A stretch of 55,996 nucleotides of DNA. Origin: Sulfurimonadaceae bacterium. Its GTDB lineage: Bacteria; Campylobacterota; Campylobacteria; Campylobacterales; Sulfurimonadaceae. Both the position numbers and the translations under genes were made by a program. Within the stretch, counting starts at the first letter, position 1. Each line of letters starts with the position of its first letter. The notes under the pieces are model-generated. The model was not told the DNA's origin. It was given only the letters and a program-made list of their open reading frames with translations, and did no database searches. The stretch lies in the NCBI GenBank assembly GCA_028683835.1, contig JAQUHB010000019.1, positions 1 to 55,996 on the forward strand, written 5' to 3'. Positions 27,822-37,093 of the stretch are shown piece after piece.

Positions 27822-27876
27822 AAGAATCCTTTTCTTGAAATATTTAGCCGCACTCTTACATACAACTATTGAGGTA

Positions 27877-27882
27877 ATTATA
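27877..27882 (-). promoter_or_regulatory. -10 box of leuA
   Basis: TATAAT on the minus strand within GATATAATTACC, about 55 bases before the leuA ATG. Confidence 0.5.
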
Positions 27883-27940
27883 TCTAATTTTATAAATGAG
27901 AAATTTTAAAAAAGGTTTGAAAAAGATTATTTAAGAGAGG

Positions 27941-27959
27941 AAAAGGCCTACTTGTAGGC
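27941..27959 (-). terminator. Probable glnA terminator
   Basis: On the minus strand GCCTAC-AA-GTAGGC is followed by CTTTTCC. It lies 110 bases past the glnA stop and before the leuA promoter. The T-run is short. Confidence 0.45.
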
Positions 27960-28024
27960 GTCATATGGATCTCAAAAAATTTGTTTTTGTAGCTCTTGGA
28001 GATCATGGAGACAAATGTCACCGC

Positions 28025-28053
28025 CACTATCATGAGCAAAGCTCATGATAGTG
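28025..28053 (-). terminator. Strong 13-bp hairpin after glnA
   Basis: A perfect inverted repeat CACTATCATGAGC / GCTCATGATAGTG with a three-base loop, 15 bases after the glnA stop. No T-run follows, so it is more likely a 3'-stabilising or Rho-dependent element than a simple terminator. It is the strongest short hairpin I saw. Confidence 0.55.
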
Positions 28054-28068
28054 TACAACATCAACTGA

Positions 28069-29499
28069 TTAACACTGATAAGTAGTTTTAAACTCGTACG
28101 CTGTTGGGCGACCTTCGTCTGGATAAACATCACGCTCAAATCTGTAATGTTGGTATGCATCGATAAATTCATCTGAAAATACCGGTTTCAAGAAATCGTT
28201 ATCACGGATAAGAGCCTCTAATGCACCACGAAGAGTGTGTGGCATTTGAGGAATACCTCTTTCACGAATCTCATCTAAAGAAAGTTCATAAAGATCTTCA
28301 TCCATTGGACCAACTGGAATCTCTTTATTTTTAATACCATCAAGTCCAGCCATCATCATAACTGCGAATGCAAGATATGGGCAAGCAGTAGAATCTGGAA
28401 ATCTCATCTCAATACGAGTCGCTTTTTCACCAGCACCGTAAGGGATACGACAAGATGCTGAACGGTTTTGAGAAGAGTATGTTAGTACGCTTGGAGCTTC
28501 AAAACCTGGAAGCAATCTTTTGTATGAGTTTGTTGTCGGATTAGTAAATGCTGCAACTGTACGAGCATGTTTAAAGATACCACCAACATAGTTAAGACCC
28601 ATTTCAGAGATATTTGCATAGTTCCCTTCCTTATAGAAAAGGTTTTTACCCTCTTTCCATAGTGATTGGTGAACGTGCATACCGTTTCCATTATCGCCAT
28701 AAAGTGGTTTAGGCATAAATGTAGCTGTTTTACCGTTTAGGTGAGCAACCATTTTTACAACATATTTGTATTTTTGAACATTATCAGCCGCACCGATGAT
28801 ATCAGAGAAAACGATACCGATTTCATGTTGCCCTTGTGCAACTTCGTGGTGACCAAGAACTACTTCAAGACCAACTTGTTCAAGGACCATCATCATTTCA
28901 GCACGTAGATCAACAGCAGAGTCAGTTGGCGCTACAGGAAAATATCCACCTTTAACGCCTGGACGATGACCTGAATTGTACATATCTGGATAAGTTGTAT
29001 TTGAATTCCATCCACCCTCGTCAGTATCAATTTTGTATCCCGCTTCATTCATATTATCAACAAATTTTACATCGTCAAATACAAAAAATTCATTTTCTGG
29101 ACCGAAGTATGCAGCATCAGCAATTCCTAAAGACTCAGCATGTTTGAGTGCTGCTTTAGCAATTGAGCGAGGACATCTTTCATACATTCTATTTTTATAG
29201 ATATCATATACATCACAGAAAACGATGATTGTAGGATCAGCAGTAAAAGGATCCAAAAATGCTGTTGGAACATCAACTTTAAGTAGCATATCTGATTTGT
29301 TGATTGGCTGCCAAGCATCAATTGAAGAACCATCAAATGGAAAACCATTTTCTAGATTACCCTCATTTACCGCACTCATACGGTAAGTAACATGATGCCA
29401 TGTACCTTTAATATCTGTAAAACGAAGATCTACGAATTGAACTTCATTCTCTTTACAATATGTAAAGAATTCACTAATATTGTTAACAAATTTTCCCAT
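28069..29499 (-). CDS. glnA: Glutamine synthetase type I
   Basis: ATP-dependent assimilation of ammonium into glutamate; forms a dodecamer. 476 residues. The beta-Grasp N-terminus contains [13 protein letters not shown]. The latch/first signature [12 protein letters not shown] is near residue 53, the metal block [13 protein letters not shown] near 215, the [11 protein letters not shown] ammonium/glutamate segment near 271, and [10 protein letters not shown] near 344. A tyrosine in [10 protein letters not shown] sits where E. coli GS is adenylylated, but whether an adenylyltransferase exists cannot be judged here. It is transcribed alone; amt and glnK lie 17 kb away. Confidence 0.97.
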   Translation of the reverse strand: MGKFVNNISEFFTYCKENEVQFVDLRFTDIKGTWHHVTYRMSAVNEGNLENGFPFDGSSIDAWQPINKSDMLLKVDVPTAFLDPFTADPTIIVFCDVYDIYKNRMYERCPRSIAKAALKHAESLGIADAAYFGPENEFFVFDDVKFVDNMNEAGYKIDTDEGGWNSNTTYPDMYNSGHRPGVKGGYFPVAPTDSAVDLRAEMMMVLEQVGLEVVLGHHEVAQGQHEIGIVFSDIIGAADNVQKYKYVVKMVAHLNGKTATFMPKPLYGDNGNGMHVHQSLWKEGKNLFYKEGNYANISEMGLNYVGGIFKHARTVAAFTNPTTNSYKRLLPGFEAPSVLTYSSQNRSASCRIPYGAGEKATRIEMRFPDSTACPYLAFAVMMMAGLDGIKNKEIPVGPMDEDLYELSLDEIRERGIPQMPHTLRGALEALIRDNDFLKPVFSDEFIDAYQHYRFERDVYPDEGRPTAYEFKTTYQC

Positions 29500-29530
29500 T
29501 AAATCTCTCCTGAACTTATTTATTAGGGAT

Positions 29531-29536
29531 ATTGTA
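29531..29536 (-). promoter_or_regulatory. -10 box of glnA
   Basis: TACAAT on the minus strand in GGTACAATATCC, about 32 bases before the glnA ATG, with AGGAGA as ribosome site. No sigma-54 element was seen. Confidence 0.45.
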
Positions 29537-29607
29537 CCGAAGATTTACCCATTTTGAAGGAGTAAGAGTGATTAAAAAATAGGCAATTCTCTTTTTGTTT
29601 CGTATAG

Positions 29608-32040
29608 TTATCTATTTTTATAAGGCTTCAACAGTAGCAATAATGATGGAAGAAGTAAAAGATCAGCGATCAAAGCGCTAAGCATTGCTAAAACGGTTAA
29701 AAGTCCAAAATAGATTGTAGGTGTAAACTCTGAAAGCACCAATACTAAAAAGCCAATCATAATGGTCACAGAGGTGTAATACATCGCATATCCTACACTC
29801 TGATGAGATCGTCTCATCGCTTCAACATAATTCAAGTCTTTTTGATACTCCTCTTTATATCTGTGCAGATAATGGATAGTATCATCAACTGCAATTCCAA
29901 TAGCGATGGAAGCGATGGTAATACTCATCATATCAAGCGGAATATCAAAAGCACCCATCACTCCGAAGATGACAGATATTGGGATAATATTTACAACCAT
30001 TGCAATCATCATAATTTTTAAAGAGCGGAACAAAATAAAGAAGACAATTCCAAGTAAAACAAGCATTAATCCAAGTGTTTTGATCTGGGAATTAAAAAGA
30101 GATTGAAGCATGTTATTATATAAAACCATCAGATTGGAGAGATGAATATTTTCCTCTTTAAGTCCTAGCTTATGCACTAAATCAGATTTTATTTTTTTTA
30201 GAAGTTCATCTCTATTAAGTTTAGGATTTGAATCGACGATGCGCAGAGAAAAACGAACCTGATTTGCATCTATATTGACATAAGGTGTGAGCACGATTGG
30301 ACGAAACTTTTCAGGAAGTTCATTATAAAGCATTGCCAGTGCAAAATCATCTAACTCTTTACCATCATTTAATCCGCGTCCAAGTTCCAAAACCGTTCCA
30401 AGAGAAAGGACTTTTCCCGCTTCTGGAAGTGATGATAAGTAGGCATGAACCTTGCGTACAACATCCATTTTATCAGACGTAAACCAATATTGATTTTCAT
30501 TTTTAATCGCATTATATTCGTCTTCAAACTCATCCAACTCGTCCATAGAAGCTTTTTTAGGCTTTTGTATTTGGACTTTTTCTTTTGGAAAGTCTACTAT
30601 CACATCTAAGGGTGTCGTTCCTCCAAGTGATCTGTCAATGACTGCCATCCCTTGATATATCTCTGTAGATTCTTTAAAATAATTGATAAAACTGTTTTCG
30701 ACACGAATGTGAAATGCTCCAACAACACTTAGAATAAAAATCATAAGACTCACAGTTATAATAGCTTTTTTATGATGGTATACAAGATAAGAACTAGCAT
30801 GAGTGATGGGAAAATTGATTGCATGAGAAGGCGTGATCTCAGATTTTTTCATTAAAACCAAAATAGCAGGAAAACTCAAAAATATTACAATTAAAGAGAC
30901 AAAAATTGCAATACTCATCATCCAGCCAAGCATTATAACAGGCAAAATTCCTGAAAAAATAAGCGAACTAAATCCTGCTATAGTCGTAATAATGGCAAAA
31001 AACGAAGGTTTTAAGATGGAAACAACTGTTTCTACAGCTAACTCTTTTTGAGAAAGGTGTAGATGTGTTGAAAGGAGTTCTCTATATCTGACGATAAGAT
31101 GGATAATCATAGAGATCGTCACAATGAGCTGTAAAGAGATAAAATTTGATGAGACGACAGTCACCTCGAACCCAAGCAATCCAAAGAGTCCCGTTGATGC
31201 TACGATAGAGGCAGTAGAGATAATGACTGGAATAATGACCCATTTAAGCTCTCTAAAAACACTGTATAACACAAGCACTAAGATAAGTAAAACGATGCTT
31301 CCATAAGTTTTGATATCGTTTTTTACATAGCTGATCATATCATCGGCTATCATATCCACACCGCCTAAAAATAACTGGGCATCGTTAATATGGTTTTGCA
31401 TAACAAAACGGATCTCTTGAAGATTCTGATGTTCTTTAGCACGTTTTAAGTCGCGATACTCTTTAAAAGCCTCAATATCTTTTTCGCTTTTGGTTGCATT
31501 TTTTTGTTCTAAAAGTACTTCAAATTTTTTATCTTTTTTGAAATTGATAACAACTGCTGTCGTCTTAAAATCTTTACCAACGAGATTATTGCTATAAATG
31601 GGACTGGATAAAAGTTCTGTTTTTGCGAGTCTTCTGTCTGTATCGTTTGATTCTAACGTTGGAAGATTTTTTATCAGTTCTTTAAGAGGTTTTGGAGGAC
31701 TATGAAAAAGTGGAACATCCAAAATCGAAACAACACTATCCACAAAATCAAGTGACTGCAGATCAGTTTTTAAACTTTTAAGATTTGCAAGACTTTCATT
31801 ACTCAAAAGCTCACTCTTTGGCGTGTAAGTAATAACCAAAAAATCAGGTGTTGCGTACCGTGCGTTGATCTCTCTTGTGTAAATAAGATCTTTATCATTT
31901 TCAAGAAGCAATGTTTCAGCAGATGCGTCCACACTAAGTTTTGTAATATAAAATGACAAAAAAACCACACTACAAAGCAATAAAAAAAGAGTTATACGTG
32001 GATATTTTATTACTTTTGAAGTGTAAAAATTATGAATCAT
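29608..32040 (-). CDS. RND/MMPL-family lipid exporter
   Basis: An 810-residue inner-membrane protein with the duplicated RND plan: one helix near residue 15, a large periplasmic loop, five helices (about 245-395), then helix, loop and helices again (about 655-805). The second-half segment AIGIAVDDTIHYLHRYKEE carries the charged residues typical of MMPL-type proton relays. It ends an operon mlaA-mlaC-RND. The same trio exists in C. jejuni as I recall, and here the RND protein may stand in for the MlaFEDB transporter in moving phospholipids across the periplasm. The start ATG directly follows the mlaC stop. Confidence 0.88.
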   Translation of the reverse strand: MIHNFYTSKVIKYPRITLFLLLCSVVFLSFYITKLSVDASAETLLLENDKDLIYTREINARYATPDFLVITYTPKSELLSNESLANLKSLKTDLQSLDFVDSVVSILDVPLFHSPPKPLKELIKNLPTLESNDTDRRLAKTELLSSPIYSNNLVGKDFKTTAVVINFKKDKKFEVLLEQKNATKSEKDIEAFKEYRDLKRAKEHQNLQEIRFVMQNHINDAQLFLGGVDMIADDMISYVKNDIKTYGSIVLLILVLVLYSVFRELKWVIIPVIISTASIVASTGLFGLLGFEVTVVSSNFISLQLIVTISMIIHLIVRYRELLSTHLHLSQKELAVETVVSILKPSFFAIITTIAGFSSLIFSGILPVIMLGWMMSIAIFVSLIVIFLSFPAILVLMKKSEITPSHAINFPITHASSYLVYHHKKAIITVSLMIFILSVVGAFHIRVENSFINYFKESTEIYQGMAVIDRSLGGTTPLDVIVDFPKEKVQIQKPKKASMDELDEFEDEYNAIKNENQYWFTSDKMDVVRKVHAYLSSLPEAGKVLSLGTVLELGRGLNDGKELDDFALAMLYNELPEKFRPIVLTPYVNIDANQVRFSLRIVDSNPKLNRDELLKKIKSDLVHKLGLKEENIHLSNLMVLYNNMLQSLFNSQIKTLGLMLVLLGIVFFILFRSLKIMMIAMVVNIIPISVIFGVMGAFDIPLDMMSITIASIAIGIAVDDTIHYLHRYKEEYQKDLNYVEAMRRSHQSVGYAMYYTSVTIMIGFLVLVLSEFTPTIYFGLLTVLAMLSALIADLLLLPSLLLLLKPYKNR

Positions 32041-32619
32041 CTATATTGCGTCTGTATTTAATTCTAATAAAAACTGCTCAAAACTTTTTGTTTTTAGTGC
32101 TGCTGCAAACTGGTTTCTGTATGTTTGCACAATACTTACGCCAAAAATATCAACATCATAGATCAACCATTTTTTATTATCAGCTTCATAAAATTTATAG
32201 ACAACAGATTTCTTTTCTGTTTTTGTTATCAAATAACTTTGAAGCATCATACGCTTATCTTTAACAATCTTCGCTTTTTCGAATTCAAGTTTTTCATCTG
32301 TATAAAGATGCAATTTACCTGTATAGGAGTTTTTAATTTTTTTATTAAAAACAGTATGAAACTTCGTTTTTTGATCCTCACTAAGCGCTGCATATGTTGC
32401 TTTACCCAAACATAGAGTTCCCATAAGATTAAAATCAAAAAGAGGATCAACAAGTTTGATTAATTCTACATCTTGCCTTGTCTTTGATATACCCTTATCT
32501 TTTAATATAGTTGTTACTTTTTGGCTATTGTTTATCATCATAGTTGTGACGCTCTCTTCAACACCTGCATGAAGTGAAAAAAACAATCCGAAGATAAAAA
32601 TAAATATAAATGATTTCAA
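32041..32619 (-). CDS. mlaC: Periplasmic phospholipid-binding protein MlaC
   Basis: A 192-residue Ttg2D/MlaC-family lipid shuttle. The signal peptide MKSFIFIFIFGLFFSLHA is cleaved before GVEESV. The family core follows: DPLFDFNLMGTLCLGKATYAALSEDQKTKFHTVFNKKIKNSY near residue 50, then VVYKFYEADNKKWLIYDVDIFGVSIVQTYRNQF, typical of the C-terminal half. It sits two bases after mlaA and is flush with the RND gene, so the three should be made together and act in one periplasmic route. Confidence 0.9.
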   Translation of the reverse strand: MKSFIFIFIFGLFFSLHAGVEESVTTMMINNSQKVTTILKDKGISKTRQDVELIKLVDPLFDFNLMGTLCLGKATYAALSEDQKTKFHTVFNKKIKNSYTGKLHLYTDEKLEFEKAKIVKDKRMMLQSYLITKTEKKSVVYKFYEADNKKWLIYDVDIFGVSIVQTYRNQFAAALKTKSFEQFLLELNTDAI

Positions 32620-32621
32620 TA

Positions 32622-33347
32622 TTACTCCTTAATTAACATTCTACGATTTTGTTCATAAGCATCTCGTATAAAAGGGTAAAGATCCAACGCATCTTTTCTA
32701 AACTCTTTATATTCATTGGCTCTCAGTGAAGCTTCATTGAAATTTTTGTATGCAATTATACCCCAAGACTCATACATGTTGTCGCTCAGGTTATATTGGC
32801 GATAATCTTGATAGTAAACAGGATCAGCTGCCATGTCTATAAAACCACCTGCGAGATCACGCAGATTGTACTGTCCTAAAAATGGCAGTGCGATAGGAAA
32901 TCCCCCGCCTACTCCATAATAACCAAGTGTTTGTCCAAAGTCCTCATTACTTTTAGAAAGTCCTAGCCAAGTCGTAGCCGGATCAAAAAATCCAAAAAGT
33001 CCTACGGTTGAATTGACTCCAAATCTCTCAACATCTATCCATGCTCTTTGAAATTTTAGTTGTAAAAGATTGTTCACAAAAGTAATAGGAAATTTAAGAT
33101 TATCGAAAAAAGATTTGATCGAAGAACGCACCACTTCAGGTGCCACATACTCGTACCCTTTAAAAAGGTAAGGATCTAAAATATGCATAAAAACATAGTC
33201 GTTGAAATTTGTCACAACACGGTTATAACCGCTTAACGGGTCAAAAGGCTCATGCTTTGCTTCAACAAATTCATCGTTAAAATCATCGGCATCTGCTGCA
33301 AATAGAGAAATATTTACTACTATCAAAAAGAAAAAAATTATACGCAT
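32622..33347 (-). CDS. mlaA: MlaA (VacJ) family outer-membrane protein, no lipobox
   Basis: A 241-residue MlaA homolog: the family blocks FDPLSGYNRVVTNFND, NLLQLKFQRAWIDVERFGVNSTVGLFGFFDPA and FGQTLGYYGVGGGFPIALPFLGQYNLRD are clear. MlaA removes misplaced phospholipid from the outer leaflet. The ATG at 33347 is chosen because the in-frame GTG six bases upstream lies within the purine-rich ribosome site. The signal peptide MRIIFFFLIVVNISLFA is followed by ADADDF and has no cysteine, so unlike E. coli MlaA it is not a lipoprotein. It is the first gene of the trio. Confidence 0.9.
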   Translation of the reverse strand: MRIIFFFLIVVNISLFAADADDFNDEFVEAKHEPFDPLSGYNRVVTNFNDYVFMHILDPYLFKGYEYVAPEVVRSSIKSFFDNLKFPITFVNNLLQLKFQRAWIDVERFGVNSTVGLFGFFDPATTWLGLSKSNEDFGQTLGYYGVGGGFPIALPFLGQYNLRDLAGGFIDMAADPVYYQDYRQYNLSDNMYESWGIIAYKNFNEASLRANEYKEFRKDALDLYPFIRDAYEQNRRMLIKE

Positions 33348-33492
33348 ACCCACCTCTTACATGTCATATCATAGTATCTTTATTCTTCTTTTGAAAAGCT
33401 TTTCTTGTATCTTGAGTGGGAAGTTTAATAAAATACAAATAGCTATTTTGGTAAAATGTTTCACTTTTAATTTGGGTTTATGGAGAAAATGT

Positions 33493-34413
33493 ATGGATAA
33501 AGCAAAATATATTTGGATGAATGGAAAATTTGTAAACTGGGATGATGCGAATGTACACGTACTTTCACACACATTACATTACGGAAATGGTGTGATTGAG
33601 GGAACAAAAGCGTATAAGACAGCTAAAGGTTATGCGATTTTTCGCCTTAATGACCATACAAAAAGACTCAAAGAGTCAGCAAAAATGACACTTATGGATA
33701 TTCCATATTCTGTAGAAGAATTAAATGAGGCACAACTTGAACTTCTTCGTAAAAATGATTTTCAAGGTGACAATGTTTACATCCGTCCATTCGCATTTTT
33801 AGGGTATGGTGTTATGGGTGTTTACCATAAACATGCACCTGTTGAGACTGTTCTTGCTTCTTGGGAGTGGGGTGCTTATCTCGGTGAAGAGGGAATGGCA
33901 AAAGGGATTAAACTCAAAATCGTTTCTATGACACGTCCTGCAAACACTTCAAATATGGGAAAAGCAAAAGCTACGGCGAACTACCTGAACTCTCAAATGG
34001 CAAAATATGAAGCTATTGATTGTGGTTATGATGAAGCACTTTTACTTGATGATCAAGGTTATGTTGCTGAAGCAAGCGGTGCAAGTTTCTTTATGGTGAA
34101 GAATGGTGTTCTCATTACACCTCCAAATGACAATTCGTTAGAGTCTATCACTCAAAAAACTGTTATCGAGATGGCTCAAAATCTTGGTATCGAAGTGGTT
34201 CGTAAACGTATTTCAAGAGAAGATGTGTATGTTGCCGATGAAGCGTTCTTAACAGGAACAGCGGCTGAAATCACTCCAGTTCGTATCATAGATGCGCGTA
34301 CAATCGGAAATGGTGCTCGCGGGGAGATGACAGAAAAACTTCAATCTCTTTACTTTGATATCGTTTTTGGACGCAACGCGCAGTATGAGCACTACCTAAC
34401 GTATATCAACTAA
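33493..34413 (+). CDS. ilvE: Branched-chain amino acid aminotransferase
   Basis: The PLP fold-type IV transaminase for the last step of valine, isoleucine and leucine synthesis. The product is 306 residues if it begins at the ATG at 33493, where GGAGAAAAT gives a ribosome site and the next residues MDKAKYIWMNGKFVNWDDA match the family start. The longer open frame from 33361 adds a non-homologous stretch and is rejected. Key blocks are HTLHYGNGVIEGTKAY, the PLP lysine region GKAKATANYLNSQ, EASGASFFMVKNGVLITPP and FLTGTAAEITPV. Confidence 0.96.
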   Translation: MDKAKYIWMNGKFVNWDDANVHVLSHTLHYGNGVIEGTKAYKTAKGYAIFRLNDHTKRLKESAKMTLMDIPYSVEELNEAQLELLRKNDFQGDNVYIRPFAFLGYGVMGVYHKHAPVETVLASWEWGAYLGEEGMAKGIKLKIVSMTRPANTSNMGKAKATANYLNSQMAKYEAIDCGYDEALLLDDQGYVAEASGASFFMVKNGVLITPPNDNSLESITQKTVIEMAQNLGIEVVRKRISREDVYVADEAFLTGTAAEITPVRIIDARTIGNGARGEMTEKLQSLYFDIVFGRNAQYEHYLTYIN

Positions 34414-34430
34414 CAAATTAGATATAAAAA

Positions 34431-34436
34431 TATAAT
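34431..34436 (+). promoter_or_regulatory. -10 box of the SPFH gene
   Basis: TATAAT 47 bases before the ATG at 34483, in the gap after ilvE. Confidence 0.45.
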
Positions 34437-34482
34437 GAGCTTCCTAGTAAAAGAAGCAAAATAAAATTAAGGAAAAAACAAC

Positions 34483-35529
34483 ATGGCATCAGATATGAAT
34501 GACTATTTCAACAAGAAAAAAAATCAAAGCGGAGGTTCTAATAGTGGTGACAACTCATCGCCAAGAGCACCTCGTCCTCCGAAAATAGATTTTAATTTTG
34601 GTGGCGGAAAATCAGTCATCCTCTATGTAATTGTTGGCTTTCTCCTTCTTTTGGTTATAGCAAAACCTTTTGTTATCATAAACGAAGGTGAACGAGGGAT
34701 CCTTTCTACCAATGGAAAATATCAAGAACAAGCACTTCTTCCAGGATTGCATTTTATAATTCCTGTCATTCAAAGAATTTTTGTTGTTGATACTAAAGTT
34801 AGAATCATCAATTACGCGAGCGGTTTGGAAAAAAATGATCAAGATGACGGTATGGAAACAAAACCAGCTATCACTGTTCTAGATAGACGCGGGTTACCAG
34901 TTTCCATTGAACTTACAGTTCAATATAGACTAAACGCTCAGTACGCAGCACAAACTATCTCAAACTGGGGCTTTAGCTGGGAAGATAAGATCATAAACCC
35001 TGTCGTACGAGATGTTGTCAGAAATGTCGTAGGAAACTATGATGCAGAATCTCTTCCAAATGAAAGAAACACAATCGCTACAAAAATTGAAGATGGAATC
35101 AGAGACAATGTCAAAGCGCTTCCAAATTCACCAGCGATACTACAGTCTATTCAACTTCGTGAAATCGTTTTACCCGAACAAGTGAAAGTGCAGATTGAAA
35201 GAGTACAAGTTGCGAGACAAGAGGTTCAAAAAGCGGAACAAGAGGTTGCTCGCGCACAGCAAGAAGCCCTTAAACGCGCCGTAGATGCAAAAGGAAAAGC
35301 AGATGCGATTACCATAGAAGCGGAAGCAAATGCCAAAGCAAATCTACTTATCTCCAAGTCATTGACACATCAACTGTTACAACTTGAACAGATTAAAGTT
35401 CAAGGTGGATTTAACGATGCTCTTAAAGATAATAAAGATGCAAAAATCTTCTTAACTCCTGGTGGTTCAACTCCAAATATTTGGGTTGATATGAAAGATG
35501 CAAAAGATAAGATTACTTCGACTAAATAA
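34483..35529 (+). CDS. SPFH/prohibitin (HflK-like) membrane protein
   Basis: 348 residues. A Gly/Ser-rich cytoplasmic tail (1-40) is followed by one transmembrane helix (about 45-65) and an SPFH/band 7 domain beginning FVIINEGERGILSTNGKYQ. A long coiled coil (about 225-300: QKAEQEVARAQQEALKRAVDAKGKADA) follows, then a C-terminal segment with FLTPGGSTPNIWVDMKD. Such proteins form large membrane rings and often partner with proteases. HflC or FtsH is not adjacent. It lies between ilvE and hisIE, an order I recall in relatives. Confidence 0.9.
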   Translation: MASDMNDYFNKKKNQSGGSNSGDNSSPRAPRPPKIDFNFGGGKSVILYVIVGFLLLLVIAKPFVIINEGERGILSTNGKYQEQALLPGLHFIIPVIQRIFVVDTKVRIINYASGLEKNDQDDGMETKPAITVLDRRGLPVSIELTVQYRLNAQYAAQTISNWGFSWEDKIINPVVRDVVRNVVGNYDAESLPNERNTIATKIEDGIRDNVKALPNSPAILQSIQLREIVLPEQVKVQIERVQVARQEVQKAEQEVARAQQEALKRAVDAKGKADAITIEAEANAKANLLISKSLTHQLLQLEQIKVQGGFNDALKDNKDAKIFLTPGGSTPNIWVDMKDAKDKITSTK

Positions 35530-35549
35530 GGCTTCGATGTAAGCCTTAT
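35526..35549 (+). terminator. Hairpin across the SPFH stop codon
   Basis: A perfect 9-bp stem ATAAGGCTT / AAGCCTTAT with a CGATGT loop; the TAA stop lies in the left arm. No T-run follows, and hisIE starts 15 bases later, so it may tune read-through or mRNA stability. Confidence 0.45.
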
Positions 35550-35564
35550 CACGCAAGGAAAAAA

Positions 35565-36245
35565 ATGCAAGAAATTTTAAACCGTGTTGATTGGCAAAAA
35601 CAGGAACTGCTTCCTGTCATTGTCCAAGATGTTACAAACAATGAAGTCCTTATGTTGGCTTATATGGATAAAGAGGCTCTAGAACTCTCACTGCAAACAA
35701 ATATTGCTCACTATTTTTCACGTTCAAAACAGCGTATCTGGAAAAAGGGTGAAAGCAGCGGACACATCCAGACCATCCACTCTTTTAACATCGACTGCGA
35801 TAATGACACCCTTCTTATCAAAGTCACTCAAGAGGGTGTTGCTTGCCATACGGGACGTAAATCTTGTTTCTTTACAGAACTAAAATCTGGCGATCTACAA
35901 ACAGAAGTAGAAGTAAATACAGATGCAATATATGGAGTGATAGACACGCTTTATCATACCATCCAGTCGAGAAAACATGCTGATCCTTCCATTTCATGGA
36001 CAGCCAAACTTTTCGCAAAAGGTGAAAATACTATACTCAAAAAAGTGATAGAAGAATCTGGTGAATTTACATTCGCATTTAAAGACAATGATGAAACAGA
36101 GATGGTCTATGAAGCCGCAGATCTAACATATCATATGCTTGTAGCCCTTGCCTATAAAAATATCTCGCCTGATCGTATAAAACAGGAACTTGCTCGTAGA
36201 TTTGACATAAGCGGTATCGCTGAGAAGAACTCCAGAGAATCATGA
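35565..36245 (+). CDS. hisIE: Bifunctional HisI-HisE (cyclohydrolase/pyrophosphohydrolase)
   Basis: Steps 2 and 3 of histidine synthesis. Residues 1-115 are the phosphoribosyl-AMP cyclohydrolase, with SRSKQRIWKKGESSGH, a zinc/magnesium site DCDNDTLLIKV and CHTGRKSCFF. Residues 125-220 are the phosphoribosyl-ATP pyrophosphohydrolase, with SWTAKLFAKGENTILKKVIEESGEF and the acidic metal segment EMVYEAADLTYHMLVAL. 226 residues is normal for the fusion. It ends in an ATGA overlap with the DUF2393 gene. Confidence 0.96.
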   Translation: MQEILNRVDWQKQELLPVIVQDVTNNEVLMLAYMDKEALELSLQTNIAHYFSRSKQRIWKKGESSGHIQTIHSFNIDCDNDTLLIKVTQEGVACHTGRKSCFFTELKSGDLQTEVEVNTDAIYGVIDTLYHTIQSRKHADPSISWTAKLFAKGENTILKKVIEESGEFTFAFKDNDETEMVYEAADLTYHMLVALAYKNISPDRIKQELARRFDISGIAEKNSRES

Positions 36246-36754
36246 AAGAAAAGATTTTAGAGTTTTTACATGGACTGACTAATTACGACTATATATTATT
36301 CGCAGCTTTGTTCTTTGTTTTTTTACTTCTGCTGATATTAACACTCGTTCTAAGGAAAAGAGCTTTTTTTGCTTCTCTTTTTCTTCTTTTAAGTCTTGGC
36401 ACTCTTTTTGCCGGTCCTTTTATTGGCTATATTCAATTGCATGATTACCTATATAAACATAGTTCAAAAATTACTGAAGTCAAAGCCTTGCAATTTACTC
36501 CAGCCCTTGTTGTTAAAGGAAGTATAACCAATGAATCAGAAAGAGATTTCTCTACATGTAAGATAAATGTCAATATTTTTAAAGTTGCACACAATCAAAT
36601 ACTTGATGCTATATTTCCTTTTAATCCATTTCAAACGATGCAGGTAGTTGAAACAAATGTACTCCAAGGTGAGACACGTGATTTAAAAATTATCGTAGAA
36701 CCTTTTACCTATAAACAGGATTATAATGTCTCTTTAGGGGTTCAATGCAGGTGA
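36242..36754 (+). CDS. DUF2393-type membrane protein
   Basis: 170 residues with two N-terminal transmembrane segments (about 18-39 and 43-67) and an extracytoplasmic domain containing FTPALVVKGSITNESERDFSTCKI and a closing QDYNVSLGVQC. It resembles the DUF2393 family found in Campylobacterota, where two copies often sit in tandem. Here the second place holds only a remnant (36789-36968). Two cysteines (in STCKI and VQCR) could form a periplasmic disulfide. Function unknown. Confidence 0.75.
   Translation: MKEKILEFLHGLTNYDYILFAALFFVFLLLLILTLVLRKRAFFASLFLLLSLGTLFAGPFIGYIQLHDYLYKHSSKITEVKALQFTPALVVKGSITNESERDFSTCKINVNIFKVAHNQILDAIFPFNPFQTMQVVETNVLQGETRDLKIIVEPFTYKQDYNVSLGVQCR
36554..36563. repeat. 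Partial copy of the dispersed palindrome (TACATGTAAG)
   Basis: Ten bases of the repeat inside the DUF2393 gene, preceded by TC instead of CT. Similar partial copies were seen at 13009, 42734 and 53208. Confidence 0.4.
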
Positions 36755-36788
36755 GAGTACATTATTGTTTTTTTAGCCTTATTTCTAA

Positions 36789-36968
36789 AAAACTGAAAAA
36801 ATTGTTTACACTTGTAGAGTTAAAAAAGTAAGTGACTACACCATTTGTACAGTTTCAGTTGAAATAAAACTTCTTAATAATAGACATGCAACAGGAAAAG
36901 TAGAGGTAGGAAGCTTTTATAAATTAAGTGGATTTGCGGACTTCCTTGGTGGTCAAGCCAATGTTTGA
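36789..36968 (+). pseudogene. Unrecognised gene remnant without a start codon
   Basis: The 339-base gap 36755-37093 holds an open stretch of 59 codons that ends at a TGA and has no ATG, GTG or TTG in frame. The peptide looks protein-like: IVYTCRVKKVSDYTICTVSV, then ATGKVEVGSFYKLSGF and DFLGGQANV at the end. It is in a different frame from the upstream DUF2393 gene and follows a TAA. I do not recognise the family. A lost N-terminus by deletion or frameshift is the simplest reading. The rest of the gap has a weak hairpin CAAAATC/GATTTTG near 37010 and nothing else I can name. Confidence 0.45.
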
Positions 36969-37093
36969 TATCAACATGAAACTATCACAAGAAAATTTCT
37001 AGCAGCAACAAAATCGCTCAGAATGATTTTGAGTTGCATTTGATTATCCAGCCTGTCTTCACATGTTGTAGACTTTATAAGCGCAACAACCCA

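Noticed and set aside
27972-28172. 66-codon minus-strand frame after glnA
   Set aside because: It overlaps glnA in another frame and runs through the 13-bp hairpin; it looks like a shadow frame.
33361-33492. N-terminal extension of the ilvE open frame
   Set aside because: The added residues have no family match, and the ATG at 33493 has its own ribosome site and the typical IlvE start.
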